From positions 52,306 through 116,305 of the forward strand of contig JAQYMQ010000002.1 in assembly GCA_028872475.1 (NCBI GenBank): 64,000 bases of DNA. Reading direction: 5' to 3'. Made by a program: the position numbers and the translations under genes. Numbering within the stretch: position 1 is the first letter of the stretch; every line of letters begins with the position of its first letter. Positions 27,293 through 34,956 of the stretch are shown piece after piece. Below the pieces are notes generated by a model, which searched no databases, was not told the DNA's origin, and worked only from the letters and a program-made list of their open reading frames with translations. Origin of the DNA: Eubacteriales bacterium (GTDB lineage Bacteria; Bacillota; Clostridia; Peptostreptococcales; Anaerovoracaceae).

Positions 27293-28231
27293 CTACAAGT
27301 TGTCAGCTATATCTACTATCTTTTTTAAACGTTTAGCTACCCCAGCCTTTTGGATAGGTGCTTTTAATAACTTTCCAAGTTCAGTAAGCGACACATCAGG
27401 ATTATTAATTCTTAGCTCGGCAACTTCTCTAAGTTTTTCTGGCAATAAATGAATTCCTATTATAGAATCAATCTTTTTTATAGCATCAATATATCTAGCA
27501 GACGCATCCAGACTTTTATTGATATTTGCTTGATCGCAATTATTAATTCTATTTACTTTATTATGCAAATCCTTTGTAATTCTTACATTCTCTAATTCAA
27601 ACATCGCATTATTTGCCCCTGTTAAAGCTAATAAGTCAGATACACTCTGCGCTCCAGTTACATATACCACATAACTATCATTTCTATAAGAAACCTTTGC
27701 ATCAATATCATAAAAAGTATTTAACAGTCTCTTTATATCGTTAGCCTTTTGTTCTGTTTTTGAAATAATTTCAAAACGATATTGCTTAGCTGGATCAATT
27801 ACCGTTCCTGATCCCATCAAAAGTCCTCTTACACAAGACTTCTTACAACATTTCTTTTTCATAACATCAAAGTAAAGACCGTCTGTAATATAATCATTAC
27901 CTTCTTTTACCATAAGTACGCCTATTTCTCTTAAAATCTGTTTGCTCTTATTTTCATCAATGGTAATAGAGTATAAATTAGTCTTTCGAATGCCAGCATT
28001 TTCTTCCACAATCAACTTTGTATCAACATCAAAGTATTCTTTTATAAGAGTCTTAAAATTTCTTGCAACAGCTGGATTTTCGGTCTTAACAACAATATTA
28101 AATTTACCAAATCCAACCAAAATAATACTACCATTAACTCTGATAAACCCCATTATCTGAGCTAACATACAGCATTTTTTTTCAGGTATTATTCTAGCTA
28201 GTTCATTTTTTGTCTCGCTTGCAAATGACAA
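27293..28231 (-). CDS. whiA: DNA-binding protein WhiA
   Basis: A 312-residue regulator with a LAGLIDADG-like N-terminal domain and a C-terminal helix-turn-helix (SLTELGKLLKAPIQKAGV). In Firmicutes it affects cell division and chromosome segregation; in actinobacteria it controls sporulation. I place the start at a TTG (28231) rather than an ATG 63 bases upstream: WhiA proteins begin with SFASETK-EL, which immediately follows this TTG, and TAGGAGA lies nine bases before it. Usually the gene follows rapZ and glmR (yvcK); here it follows rapZ directly. Confidence 0.93.
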   Translation of the reverse strand: MSFASETKNELARIIPEKKCCMLAQIMGFIRVNGSIILVGFGKFNIVVKTENPAVARNFKTLIKEYFDVDTKLIVEENAGIRKTNLYSITIDENKSKQILREIGVLMVKEGNDYITDGLYFDVMKKKCCKKSCVRGLLMGSGTVIDPAKQYRFEIISKTEQKANDIKRLLNTFYDIDAKVSYRNDSYVVYVTGAQSVSDLLALTGANNAMFELENVRITKDLHNKVNRINNCDQANINKSLDASARYIDAIKKIDSIIGIHLLPEKLREVAELRINNPDVSLTELGKLLKAPIQKAGVAKRLKKIVDIADNL

Positions 28232-28308
28232 AACTGTTTCTCCTATTGTGTATATTGTTTTATTGGACAATGCAATATTATATTTATAAAACATTACATC
28301 ATCTATTC

Positions 28309-28340
28309 ATTAGATTATCTGTATATTAGATTATCTGTAC
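28309..28340. repeat. 16-bp direct repeat between rapZ and whiA
   Basis: TAGATTATCTGTA occurs at 28311 and 28327 (period 16). Each copy contains the near-palindrome AGATTATCT. It lies just after the rapZ stop, upstream of the whiA start. Confidence 0.5.
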
Positions 28341-28341
28341 A

Positions 28342-29199
28342 TTATTTTTTCTTTATATCACGATGCTCCAATGTAACTTGCTTCTCTTGTTTTTTAAACA
28401 AATCGTAAAATTCATTCGCCATAGCCACAGATCTATGCTGTCCTCCAGTACATCCAAAAGCCAAATTAATATTGAACTTACCTTCTCTCTGGTAACAAGG
28501 AATAATGTCATTAATTAGCTTCGACAAGTTCTTAATAAATCTTTTAGCTTCAATACTGCTTGTCACATAATCTCTTATCTTTTTATTATTACCGGTTAAT
28601 TTTTTTAATGATGATAAATAATATGGGTTTTTAATAAATCTCATATCAAAAACCATATCCGCATTAATCGGTATACCATGCTTAAAACCAAAAGACATTA
28701 CATTTACAACAAATGTTTCTTCCACTAATTCTTCAGAAAGAACCTTAATTAATTCATTTTTTAATTGAGCCCCCTTCATACGAGATGTATCAATTACAAA
28801 ATCAGCATAATCTCTAATCTCAGCTAAAAACTCTCTTTCCTGCTCGATATCAGAAACTTTTACTGCCTGTTTACTCTTTGGATGAACCCTCCTAGTTTCG
28901 CTAAATCTTCTAATTAACACTTCCGTATCCGCTTCAAGAAACAATACCCTATAATAAATTCCCCTGTCTCTAATACTCTTTAGCTGTTCAACCCAGTCAG
29001 TGTTAAATTCCGCACCCCTAATATCAACTACAATAGCTGCTTTTCTTAACTTATCACCATTTTCAACACTTAGATCAATAAAATTACGCACAAGAGCAAA
29101 CGGCATATTATCAATGCAATAATATCCTTGATCTTCTAAGCAATCAATCGCTTGTGACTTACCTGCTCCAGACATTCCTGTTACAATAAGTAATTCCAT
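28342..29199 (-). CDS. rapZ: RapZ/YvcJ-type nucleotide-binding protein
   Basis: A 285-residue P-loop protein: GMSGAGKSQ at 8-16, IDNMPFALV at about 29, DTSRMKGAQL, and the C-terminal GCTGGQHRSVAMAN near 250. In E. coli RapZ delivers the sRNA GlmZ to RNase E to control glucosamine-6-phosphate synthesis; in Bacillus YvcJ binds and hydrolyses nucleotides and its role is less clear. It stands in the conserved PHP-rapZ-whiA order. ATG start preceded by GAGGAGA. Confidence 0.95.
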   Translation of the reverse strand: MELLIVTGMSGAGKSQAIDCLEDQGYYCIDNMPFALVRNFIDLSVENGDKLRKAAIVVDIRGAEFNTDWVEQLKSIRDRGIYYRVLFLEADTEVLIRRFSETRRVHPKSKQAVKVSDIEQEREFLAEIRDYADFVIDTSRMKGAQLKNELIKVLSEELVEETFVVNVMSFGFKHGIPINADMVFDMRFIKNPYYLSSLKKLTGNNKKIRDYVTSSIEAKRFIKNLSKLINDIIPCYQREGKFNINLAFGCTGGQHRSVAMANEFYDLFKKQEKQVTLEHRDIKKK

Positions 29200-29266
29200 T
29201 TTTTCATCTCCTCATATATCAATAGCAATAACTTAAATCTTAATATTATAAAATATTATCAAATAA

Positions 29267-30028
29267 TTAGATAACCTCTTCAATATTATCTATTCTATCT
29301 ACGTCAATTCCAGCTTCAAATGCCCTCAATAAGCCTGGTCTAAAATCTCCTACCCTACTTGCCACATGCGCATCACTGCTAATAACAAACTTAATATCAT
29401 ATTTTGATGCAATTTTAATTTCTTCTACATTCATATGCGTATGAGCACTATTAATTTCCATTAATACCTTGTACTCCTCACACACCTTCGCAATCTTATA
29501 CATATCAACAAAGGCCTTATCTCCTGGATGTGTAAGAATTTTTAAATCATTATTTTTTATTGCATTAATAATCATTCTTGTATTTATGTATCGTTGTCTA
29601 TCTATAGAACTTTTTGAAAACGGCAACTTCTTCATCAAATAATTTTTAATACAATAGCCTTTTAGAACTCCAAAATGATACCCTGCATTAATAAAATCAA
29701 AATACTTTTTCTCATCTTCAGTAACATCAATATATTTATTTTTTTTTGAATTAACTATATTCGCTTCTACTCCGAGTAAAATCTCTATATCATCATATAG
29801 TTCATTAAGCCTATCGACTTCCGCTCTCATTTTTGGGAAATCTTTTCTGGCTACACTATACGTAAGATGCGATGGTCCATGATCAGTAATAGCAATTTTC
29901 TTTAAACCTTTTTCTCTTGCAACTAATACATTAGACTCGATCGTATCTTTTCCATGCGAAAAAACAGTATGAGTATGCAAGTCATAGGTCATTCTATATC
30001 GTTTTCCATTATATTCAAAAATATCCAT
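29267..30028 (-). CDS. PHP-domain phosphoesterase
   Basis: A 253-residue metal-dependent phosphoesterase of the PHP family. DLHTHTVFSHG at 16-26, ITDHGPSH near 47, GVEANI near 85 and a final SSDAHV near 217 supply the metal ligands of a trinuclear site. It resembles YcdX-type phosphatases and, more distantly, histidinol phosphatase; the substrate is unknown. Genes of this type commonly lie between murB and rapZ in Clostridia, as here. Confidence 0.88.
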   Translation of the reverse strand: MDIFEYNGKRYRMTYDLHTHTVFSHGKDTIESNVLVAREKGLKKIAITDHGPSHLTYSVARKDFPKMRAEVDRLNELYDDIEILLGVEANIVNSKKNKYIDVTEDEKKYFDFINAGYHFGVLKGYCIKNYLMKKLPFSKSSIDRQRYINTRMIINAIKNNDLKILTHPGDKAFVDMYKIAKVCEEYKVLMEINSAHTHMNVEEIKIASKYDIKFVISSDAHVASRVGDFRPGLLRAFEAGIDVDRIDNIEEVI

Positions 30029-30117
30029 TTATATATTGTCTTTCTCATTATAAATAATGAACTTTCTTATACATAACACTTATATACCATATGCATTTAA
30101 ATGTTTGCTTTTTATTT

Positions 30118-31029
30118 CTAAATGATTCTTGGTTCTGGTTCTATTTTTACCCCAAATTTATCAAAAACAACACTCTGACAATGTTCCATTAATTTAATAA
30201 TATCTGTAGCAGTAGCATTTCCTTTATTGACTACAAAACCACAATGTTTTTCCGACACCTGCGCTCCGCCAATAGAAAAACCTCTTAAGCCTGCATCCTC
30301 AAGTAGTTTGCCAGCAAAATATCCTTCCGGTCTTTTGAAAAAACTTCCTGCACTCGGATATTCTAATGGTTGTTTCAATAATCTCTTTCTATTTAAATCC
30401 TTAATTTTTTCAAGTATTTCAATAGCATTACCAGGTTTAAACTCAAATGTTGCTTCTAAAATAACTTCATTAGTGTCCATAAATCTGCTATGTCTATATG
30501 AAAGCTGTAATTCTTCCTTATCAATAACCATTTCAGAATCATTATCAGGAGAGTAAACTCTCACACTCTTTATAATGTCACAAATTTCTCCACCATAAGC
30601 ACCGGCATTCATAAATACCGCACCACCTATTGATCCTGGTATACCTGCAGCAAACTCAAAGCCCTGCAAAGAATGATCTAATAAAAACTTAGAAAAGGAG
30701 CTCAGTTTAACACCAGCCCCTACAGTAACTGAATTATTTCCAGAAACTCTCGTATCAAAAAAGTCTTTTTCTAAGTCATGCTTTGTTATAGCAATGACAA
30801 CACCATCAAATGTATCATCTCTAAATAATATATTGCTTCCGTTACCTAAAATAATATATATAATATTATTTTTCTTACATGTCTGGATACAACCTTTTAT
30901 TTGGTCAAAAGTGTCAACTTCTACTAACAGCCTTGCCTTACCACCAGCTTTAAATGACACCCTATTAGACATATCTTCATCTATAAAAAGTTTGTTCTCT
31001 TCAATAATTCCTTCAAATAATTTATTCAA
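30118..31029 (-). CDS. murB: UDP-N-acetylenolpyruvoylglucosamine reductase
   Basis: A 303-residue FAD enzyme that reduces UDP-GlcNAc-enolpyruvate to UDP-MurNAc in peptidoglycan synthesis. LGNGSNILFRDD near 60, GSIGGAVFMNAGAYGG near 131, SYRHSRF near 171 and GSFFKRPEG near 225 with the catalytic Ser are all present. The start is TTG (NKLFEG), which is unusual but in the right place for the family; no in-frame ATG lies nearby. It begins 27 bp after the AI-2E-family gene on the same strand. Confidence 0.95.
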   Translation of the reverse strand: MNKLFEGIIEENKLFIDEDMSNRVSFKAGGKARLLVEVDTFDQIKGCIQTCKKNNIIYIILGNGSNILFRDDTFDGVVIAITKHDLEKDFFDTRVSGNNSVTVGAGVKLSSFSKFLLDHSLQGFEFAAGIPGSIGGAVFMNAGAYGGEICDIIKSVRVYSPDNDSEMVIDKEELQLSYRHSRFMDTNEVILEATFEFKPGNAIEILEKIKDLNRKRLLKQPLEYPSAGSFFKRPEGYFAGKLLEDAGLRGFSIGGAQVSEKHCGFVVNKGNATATDIIKLMEHCQSVVFDKFGVKIEPEPRII

Positions 31030-31055
31030 CTTAAATATCTTCTTTCCTTTTTATT

Positions 31056-32324
31056 TTAATTTCTTTTAATCTTTTCAAAGCCCTCAACATCACCTTCAAG
31101 ATGAGCAGTAATTTCCATATATGGTACTAAATTTTCTGTATATCCACGCGAAACGAGCTTGCTATTAATCTTATATTTAAAATATTCATATATACAAGCA
31201 AATATTGGAATTCCTAAAATCATACCTGCAAATCCAAATAATCCGCCGCCAACAATAATCGCAAACATTACCCAGAATGAAGATAAGCCAATCATTCCAC
31301 TTAAAATCTTAGGCTTAACAATATTTCCTTCAATCTGTTGTAATACCAAAATAAATAGAACAAACCAGAATGACGAATATCCAATCTTCATATATAAAAT
31401 TAAAAACGCTGGTATACCACCGATAAACGGTCCAAAAAATGGTATAAGGTTAGTTACTGCAATAATTACACTGATTAGTAATGCATACGGCCAATTTACT
31501 ATAGCCATAAATACAAAGCACACAACACCTACAACAGCTGAATCAATAAGGTTCGCATTGATATAATCACCAAATGTCTTATTTGTAAATTTCCCAGCAT
31601 AAATTAGTTGTTTAGCCTTCTTTTCGTTGAAAAGACTAACTATCAGTTTTCTAATTTGACCTGTAAAAATATCCTTACTATTTAAGAAAAATACACTAAT
31701 AATTATTCCTATTATGAAGTTAGTAATTCCAGTAACTAAACCAAGCAACATTGATGTAATAGAATTAACTAACATCTCCGGAAATGCAGCAAGCTTTGTC
31801 TGCACCCAGTCCTTAAGACCTCCAACAACATCATTCAAAAAATTACCCATAAATCCATTATTGCTCTGACTTAAGTCGTTCGATAAAGACTGTAAGCTAT
31901 TCACTAAGTCTTTCATTGTATCTGGCAATGTTTTTGATATTGACGTTATACTTTCTATTAATCCAGGAAGAATCATCCATATAAGTGCTGCAATTATAAG
32001 TAATATCGCAATTACAGATACTGTACTTGCCAAAATTCTTGCAAAAATTAAATTTTTATTCTTTTTAGATTTAGACGATTTACTAATATCAAAAATTTCA
32101 TAATTCCTAGTTTTATCAAATACTAAATTATATAAAGGACAAACCAAATATGCCATAACCAAACCATAAATAAACGGTTTTAAAACATCAAAGAATTCCC
32201 ACACAAATTTAAATATATGGTCTGACCACTGTAGTAGGAAAAATGCACCTATTGCAATAATGAAAACTATTATCGCCATTAATCCTGCACTTTTATGTTC
32301 TGGTAAAATTTTATCTCTAATCAT
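31056..32324 (-). CDS. AI-2E-family (YdbI/PerM-like) membrane permease
   Basis: A 422-residue protein with about eight membrane segments. The family signature is visible near 285-310 (NLIPFFGPFIGGIPAFLI) and GLFGFAGMILGIPIFA near 365. Family members include the TqsA exporter and Na+/H+ antiporters, so substrate assignment is not safe. Clear ATG preceded by GGAAAG. It lies between a small ORF and murB on the minus strand. Confidence 0.9.
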   Translation of the reverse strand: MIRDKILPEHKSAGLMAIIVFIIAIGAFFLLQWSDHIFKFVWEFFDVLKPFIYGLVMAYLVCPLYNLVFDKTRNYEIFDISKSSKSKKNKNLIFARILASTVSVIAILLIIAALIWMILPGLIESITSISKTLPDTMKDLVNSLQSLSNDLSQSNNGFMGNFLNDVVGGLKDWVQTKLAAFPEMLVNSITSMLLGLVTGITNFIIGIIISVFFLNSKDIFTGQIRKLIVSLFNEKKAKQLIYAGKFTNKTFGDYINANLIDSAVVGVVCFVFMAIVNWPYALLISVIIAVTNLIPFFGPFIGGIPAFLILYMKIGYSSFWFVLFILVLQQIEGNIVKPKILSGMIGLSSFWVMFAIIVGGGLFGFAGMILGIPIFACIYEYFKYKINSKLVSRGYTENLVPYMEITAHLEGDVEGFEKIKRN

Positions 32325-32365
32325 ATCTTTCCTTTTCTGTAAAACACAATGACATATCTTTCTAA

Positions 32366-32551
32366 TTAAAATCTATCACTATTATTCATCAAATTCCTTA
32401 AATATCCACGATACTTCTTTTTTTTAGTCTTCATCTTATCTGCACTATTATACTCCAAAGAAACATCCATTTCTTCTTTATTGTCAGTATTAAGTGTAGT
32501 ATGTTGACTTTCTGATTTTTTACTTTTATTTTTATCAATATTCGTATTCAT
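32366..32551 (-). CDS. Small hydrophilic ORF, possibly leaderless
   Basis: Sixty-one codons, rich in Lys, Asn and Ser with no recognisable domain (MNTNIDKNKSKKSESQH, and a basic KTKKKKYRGYLRN end). No ribosome-binding site precedes the ATG. A near-consensus promoter places transcription start at or within a base of the A of the ATG, so a leaderless mRNA is possible. It might also be just the 5' leader of the AI-2E-family gene. I cannot name a family. Confidence 0.4.
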   Translation of the reverse strand: MNTNIDKNKSKKSESQHTTLNTDNKEEMDVSLEYNSADKMKTKKKKYRGYLRNLMNNSDRF

Positions 32552-32557
32552 ATAAAA

Positions 32558-32586
32558 ATTATAAACAAAAATCTTTACTTTATCAA
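32558..32586 (-). promoter_or_regulatory. Near-consensus promoter upstream of the small ORF and AI-2E-family gene
   Basis: Minus strand TTGATA at 32586-32581, 17-bp spacer, TATAAT at 32563-32558. The next seven bases lead to A of ATG at 32551. Confidence 0.75.
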
Positions 32587-32639
32587 CAAAATAGAATACA
32601 ATAATTTAATGTAATGTTATATGATGATTGAGGTTACTT

Positions 32640-33038
32640 ATGAGATTTTTAAATGGAAGAAATGGTACTGACTCCTTATTTTACGGTTTTGCAGTATTAT
32701 ATCTAATACTATACGGACTAAACTTTTTAATTTTATCACCAGCACTAAGATGGGCCCAGTATATTGTAGTATTCCTTGCAATTTTTAGACTTCTTTCAAC
32801 TAATATTCCTCAAAGGAAAAAGGAAGCAGATTTTTTTTCAAAGATAATTGTAACGCTCTTACCTTTTCTTAAACATTCAGGAGAAAGAATATTAAATAAT
32901 AAAGATTACGCTTTCCACGTTTGTGATAAATGTGGCGTAACAATTAAAGTAAAGAGACTTGAAGAAAAAGGCAAATTTGTTCTAACATGTCCTAAATGTG
33001 GCAACAAATTCGTTGTTAAAAATAAAAGAAAAAAATAA
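32640..33038 (+). CDS. Small membrane protein with C-terminal zinc ribbon
   Basis: A 132-residue protein of unknown function. Two hydrophobic segments (about residues 12-32 and 38-55) are followed by a basic linker and a CxxC-x16-CxxC zinc ribbon (HVCDKCG, CPKCGN). The ATG at 32640 has GAGGT six bases upstream; an in-frame TTG at 32628 is less likely. It is divergent from the AI-2E-family gene. A hydrophobic hairpin plus zinc ribbon suggests a cytoplasmic metal-binding domain held at the membrane; nothing more can be said. Confidence 0.8.
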   Translation: MRFLNGRNGTDSLFYGFAVLYLILYGLNFLILSPALRWAQYIVVFLAIFRLLSTNIPQRKKEADFFSKIIVTLLPFLKHSGERILNNKDYAFHVCDKCGVTIKVKRLEEKGKFVLTCPKCGNKFVVKNKRKK

Positions 33039-33052
33039 TATAATAAAACAAA

Positions 33053-33083
33053 TAAAAACTTGAAAACCTTTCAGTTTTCAAGT
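33053..33083 (-). terminator. Terminator-like hairpin (minus-strand polarity) before tRNA-Arg
   Basis: Stem ACTTGAAAAC / GTTTTCAAGT with a six-base loop; on the minus strand it is followed by TTTTTATTTG, on the plus strand only by AATATG. It may protect the small membrane protein gene from minus-strand transcription entering through tRNA-Arg and the old integrase region. Confidence 0.55.
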
Positions 33084-33088
33084 AATAT

Positions 33089-33165
33089 GCGCCATTAGCT
33101 CAGCTGGATAGAGCAGCGTACTACGAATGCGAAGGTCAGAGGTTCGAATCCTCTATGGCGCACCA
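33089..33165 (+). tRNA. tRNA-Arg (ACG)
   Basis: Cloverleaf with acceptor GCGCCAT/ATGGCGC, D-arm GCTC-GAGC, anticodon loop CTACGAA (anticodon ACG), T-arm AGAGG-TTCGAAT-CCTCT and encoded CCA. The anticodon stem has one G-A mismatch at 27-43. Its 3' side borders the scar of an integrated element. Confidence 0.95.
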
Positions 33166-33167
33166 CC

Positions 33168-33206
33168 TAAAATCTTTGGAATTTCAATAGTTCTAAAGAT
33201 TTTTTA
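33168..33206 (+). terminator. Terminator after tRNA-Arg
   Basis: AAAATCTTT / AAAGATTTT inverted repeat with further T residues, starting a few bases past the CCA end. Confidence 0.8.
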
Positions 33207-33284
33207 TTTACACTTTTTGGTTACAAACTGTCCTCGATTAGCCTTATTTAGCCTTAAATGTGTGACTTTAGGTGTGACTTTTTG
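33204..33284 (-). pseudogene. 3' remnant of a tyrosine-type integrase gene next to tRNA-Arg
   Basis: The minus strand reads QKVTPKVTHLRLN and then NKANRGQFVTKKCK followed by stop. A basic 'VTP-VT' type ending is usual for the last residues of phage-like integrases whose att site is a tRNA 3' end. A stop lies immediately upstream in frame, so only about 26 codons remain. The similarity is from memory and short, so the call is tentative. Confidence 0.4.
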
Positions 33285-33334
33285 TTAGTTGTAACTAAAT
33301 TCAGATTGTATTTTTTTGCTTTTCTATAAAATAT

Positions 33335-33370
33335 AAAAAGCTATTAAAATTTTCTTTTAACAGCTTTTTT
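33335..33370. terminator. Bidirectional terminator-like hairpin in the mobile-DNA scar
   Basis: AAAAAGCT / AGCTTTTT with an inner AAAA/TTTT pairing; both strands have T-rich tails. No intact gene is adjacent. Confidence 0.55.
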
Positions 33371-33442
33371 ATTTTAAAATATTAATGGTTTTACTTATAT
33401 TCGTTTTTTGAATTTTTAAAATAATATAGTAGTTTCTAAAGT

Positions 33443-33756
33443 TTACCTATTTTTCAAAAATTCTCTCCAATATGGTTCATCTTCATCAAAAATTTCTTTT
33501 TCCTCTTTAGTCAAATTGTGAGGATAGTCCAAAAAAAATTATATATCCTTTTCCTATCAAAGCTAAACAAATGTTCTCCTATAACATCTAACTTATCTAT
33601 CCACCACACTCTACTTTTTTCATCTTCTTTATAAAAATCAGAATACCCATCAAGACCACTTTCAGTATAGATTGTTGTATCTTCTTCATTTACATATTTT
33701 TATAAATCTTCATAAAAATCATTTAACACTTCCACCACTTCCTTTAAATTGTCCAT
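33443..33756 (-). pseudogene. Broken small acidic protein gene (DYPHNLT...PYW family)
   Basis: Reading from ATG at 33756 gives MDNLKEVVEVLNDFYEDL, an in-frame TAA at 33700-33702, then KYVNEEDTTIY through SRVWWIDKL, GEHLFSFDRKRIYNFF. A frameshift then joins to DYPHNLTKEEKEIFDED and EPYWREFLKNR before the stop. The order of these blocks matches small clostridial proteins of unknown function (possibly DUF7675; I am not sure of the name). One stop and one frameshift make it a pseudogene. It belongs to the decayed accessory segment. Confidence 0.7.
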
Positions 33757-33947
33757 CCATATTTATATCCTAAACATTCATCCATCTTATCTTATGTTAA
33801 TTATACATCCCAGTTTGCTCCAATTAGAACAACTACTAGCTTCATTTTTTCATTTTAATCTTAATTTATAACGTTGCTCTATATTTTTATTTATTGTACC
33901 ATTTTTGATATTTGTTTTAATCCTTTAATTTTAACCTCACTAAAACG
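33757..33947. other. Gene-free part of the scar region
   Basis: AT-rich, no reading frame of note, no RNA fold recognised on either strand; probably further decayed mobile DNA. Confidence 0.5.
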
Positions 33948-34021
33948 CTAATGGGTCACAACGATTATCTATAAAAGCTAAGATTTATACTCATGCAACA
34001 GATGAAACTATAGAACTATAA
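33948..34021 (+). pseudogene. C-terminal remnant of a second tyrosine recombinase
   Basis: The plus strand reads LMGH, then after a one-base frame change SIKAKIYTHATDETIEL and a stop. LMGH with the catalytic His/Gly and IYTHATDE with the nucleophilic Tyr are the last two conserved blocks of phage or Tn-type integrases (typically GH-x-KIYTH). Only the end of the gene survives and it is frameshifted. It faces the opposite direction from the remnant beside tRNA-Arg. Confidence 0.7.
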
Positions 34022-34134
34022 AGGACATTAATCGAAGCATAAAGTTGCCACACTTTTTGCCAGTGTTTGTATAGTATTTAAGGGTATTTGAGGTGCGAAT
34101 AACAGAAAATTACACAATTAAAACTCTATTTCTT

Positions 34135-34181
34135 CACAAAACAAAAAACTTGCAATCATTGAATTTTCAACAATTACAAGC
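34135..34181 (-). terminator. Terminator of the four-tRNA cluster
   Basis: Minus-strand hairpin CTTGTAAT-TTGAA / TTCAA-ATTGCAAG followed by TTTTTT, 11 bases after the last tRNA (tRNA-Gln). Confidence 0.85.
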
Positions 34182-34191
34182 CTGTATACAT

Positions 34192-34266
34192 TGGCTAGGG
34201 TAGCAGGATTCGAACCTGCGAATGATGGAATCAGAATCCATTGCCTTACCACTTGGCGATACCCCA
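34192..34266 (-). tRNA. tRNA-Gln (CTG)
   Basis: Acceptor TGGGGTA/TACCCTA, anticodon loop TTCTGAT giving CTG, T-loop TTCGAAT, encoded CCA. The T-G-G-G-G 5' end is typical of tRNA-Gln. The usual Firmicutes isoacceptor is TTG, so CTG is the rarer form; a TTG species presumably exists elsewhere. Confidence 0.9.
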
Positions 34267-34272
34267 ACAATA

Positions 34273-34349
34273 TGGGGTGGAGGGTGGGGATCGAACCCAC
34301 GCATGACGGAGCCACAACCCGTTGTCTTAACCACTTGACTACCCCCACC
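34273..34349 (-). tRNA. tRNA-His (GTG)
   Basis: Anticodon loop TTGTGGC (GTG) and an acceptor stem with an extra 5' G pairing to C73, the identity element of tRNA-His. Encoded CCA. Confidence 0.93.
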
Positions 34350-34362
34350 ATAAGTGCAATTT

Positions 34363-34438
34363 TGGTGGGCGCTATAGGGCTCGAACCTATGACCTCCTGC
34401 TTGTAAGGCAGATGCTCTCCCAGCTGAGCTAAGCGCCC
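34363..34438 (-). tRNA. tRNA-Val (TAC)
   Basis: Acceptor GGGCGCT, anticodon loop CTTACAA (TAC), T-loop TTCGAGC, encoded CCA. Confidence 0.95.
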
Positions 34439-34450
34439 GTATAAAAAAAA

Positions 34451-34527
34451 TGGTAGCGGCGAGAGGAGTCGAACCTCCGACCTTCCGGGTATGAACCGGA
34501 CGCTCTAGCCATCTGAGCTACACCGCC
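34451..34527 (-). tRNA. tRNA-Met (CAT)
   Basis: Acceptor GGCGGTG/TGCCGCT-like pairing, anticodon loop TTCATAC (CAT), encoded CCA. It lacks the three G-C pairs of initiator tRNA, so elongator Met is most likely; a tRNA-Ile2 with modified C34 cannot be excluded by eye. Confidence 0.88.
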
Positions 34528-34610
34528 ATATAACCTATTTCTTTGTCAACTGCGATTATAATAATAACATATTATTTAAGATTCTGTCAAGAATAAATAT
34601 TATAAAAATT

Positions 34611-34946
34611 GGGCAAATCATAAGCCGGGTTCTGTATTAGACAATCATCTATCTCGACATATTGTTACCAATATGCTCTAGCGATCTACCTTCCTGGAGA
34701 CAGCGGGCAACTGCCTTTAATCCAATTCGATCTTGCTCCAGATGGGGTTTACACGGCCAGAATATCTCTATCCTGCCGGTGAGCTCTTACCTCACCATTT
34801 CAACCTTACCACGGCATTATCCGTTTCGGCGGAATGTTTCTGTTGCACTTTCCCTATAGTTACCTACGCCAGACGTTATCTGGCATCCTCGCCCTGTGGA
34901 GCCCGGACTTTCCTCATATATAAATACGCGATTGTCTGATTTACCC
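34611..34946 (-). ncRNA. rnpB: RNase P RNA (type A)
   Basis: The catalytic RNA that matures tRNA 5' ends. On the minus strand the conserved P4 blocks are present: a GAGGAAAGTCCGGGCTCC-like 5' block at about 34897-34915 and the ACAGAACCCGGCTTA 3' block near 34619-34633. The two ends (GGGTAAATCA / TGATTTGCCC) pair to form P1. Length about 336 nt fits type A. It begins 11 bases after the nif3 stop and is followed by the four-tRNA cluster, which it would process. Confidence 0.96.
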
Positions 34947-34956
34947 AATAAATATA

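Noticed and set aside
33169..34190. Intact prophage or integrative element
   Set aside because: Only recombinase ends and one broken gene remain; there are no structural, transfer or replication genes.
34118..34406. Open frames on both strands over the tRNA-Gln, tRNA-His and tRNA-Val genes
   Set aside because: They consist of tRNA sequence read as codons; such frames are well-known artefacts.
34662..34939. Plus-strand open frames over rnpB
   Set aside because: They lie entirely within the RNase P RNA gene and have no ribosome-binding site.
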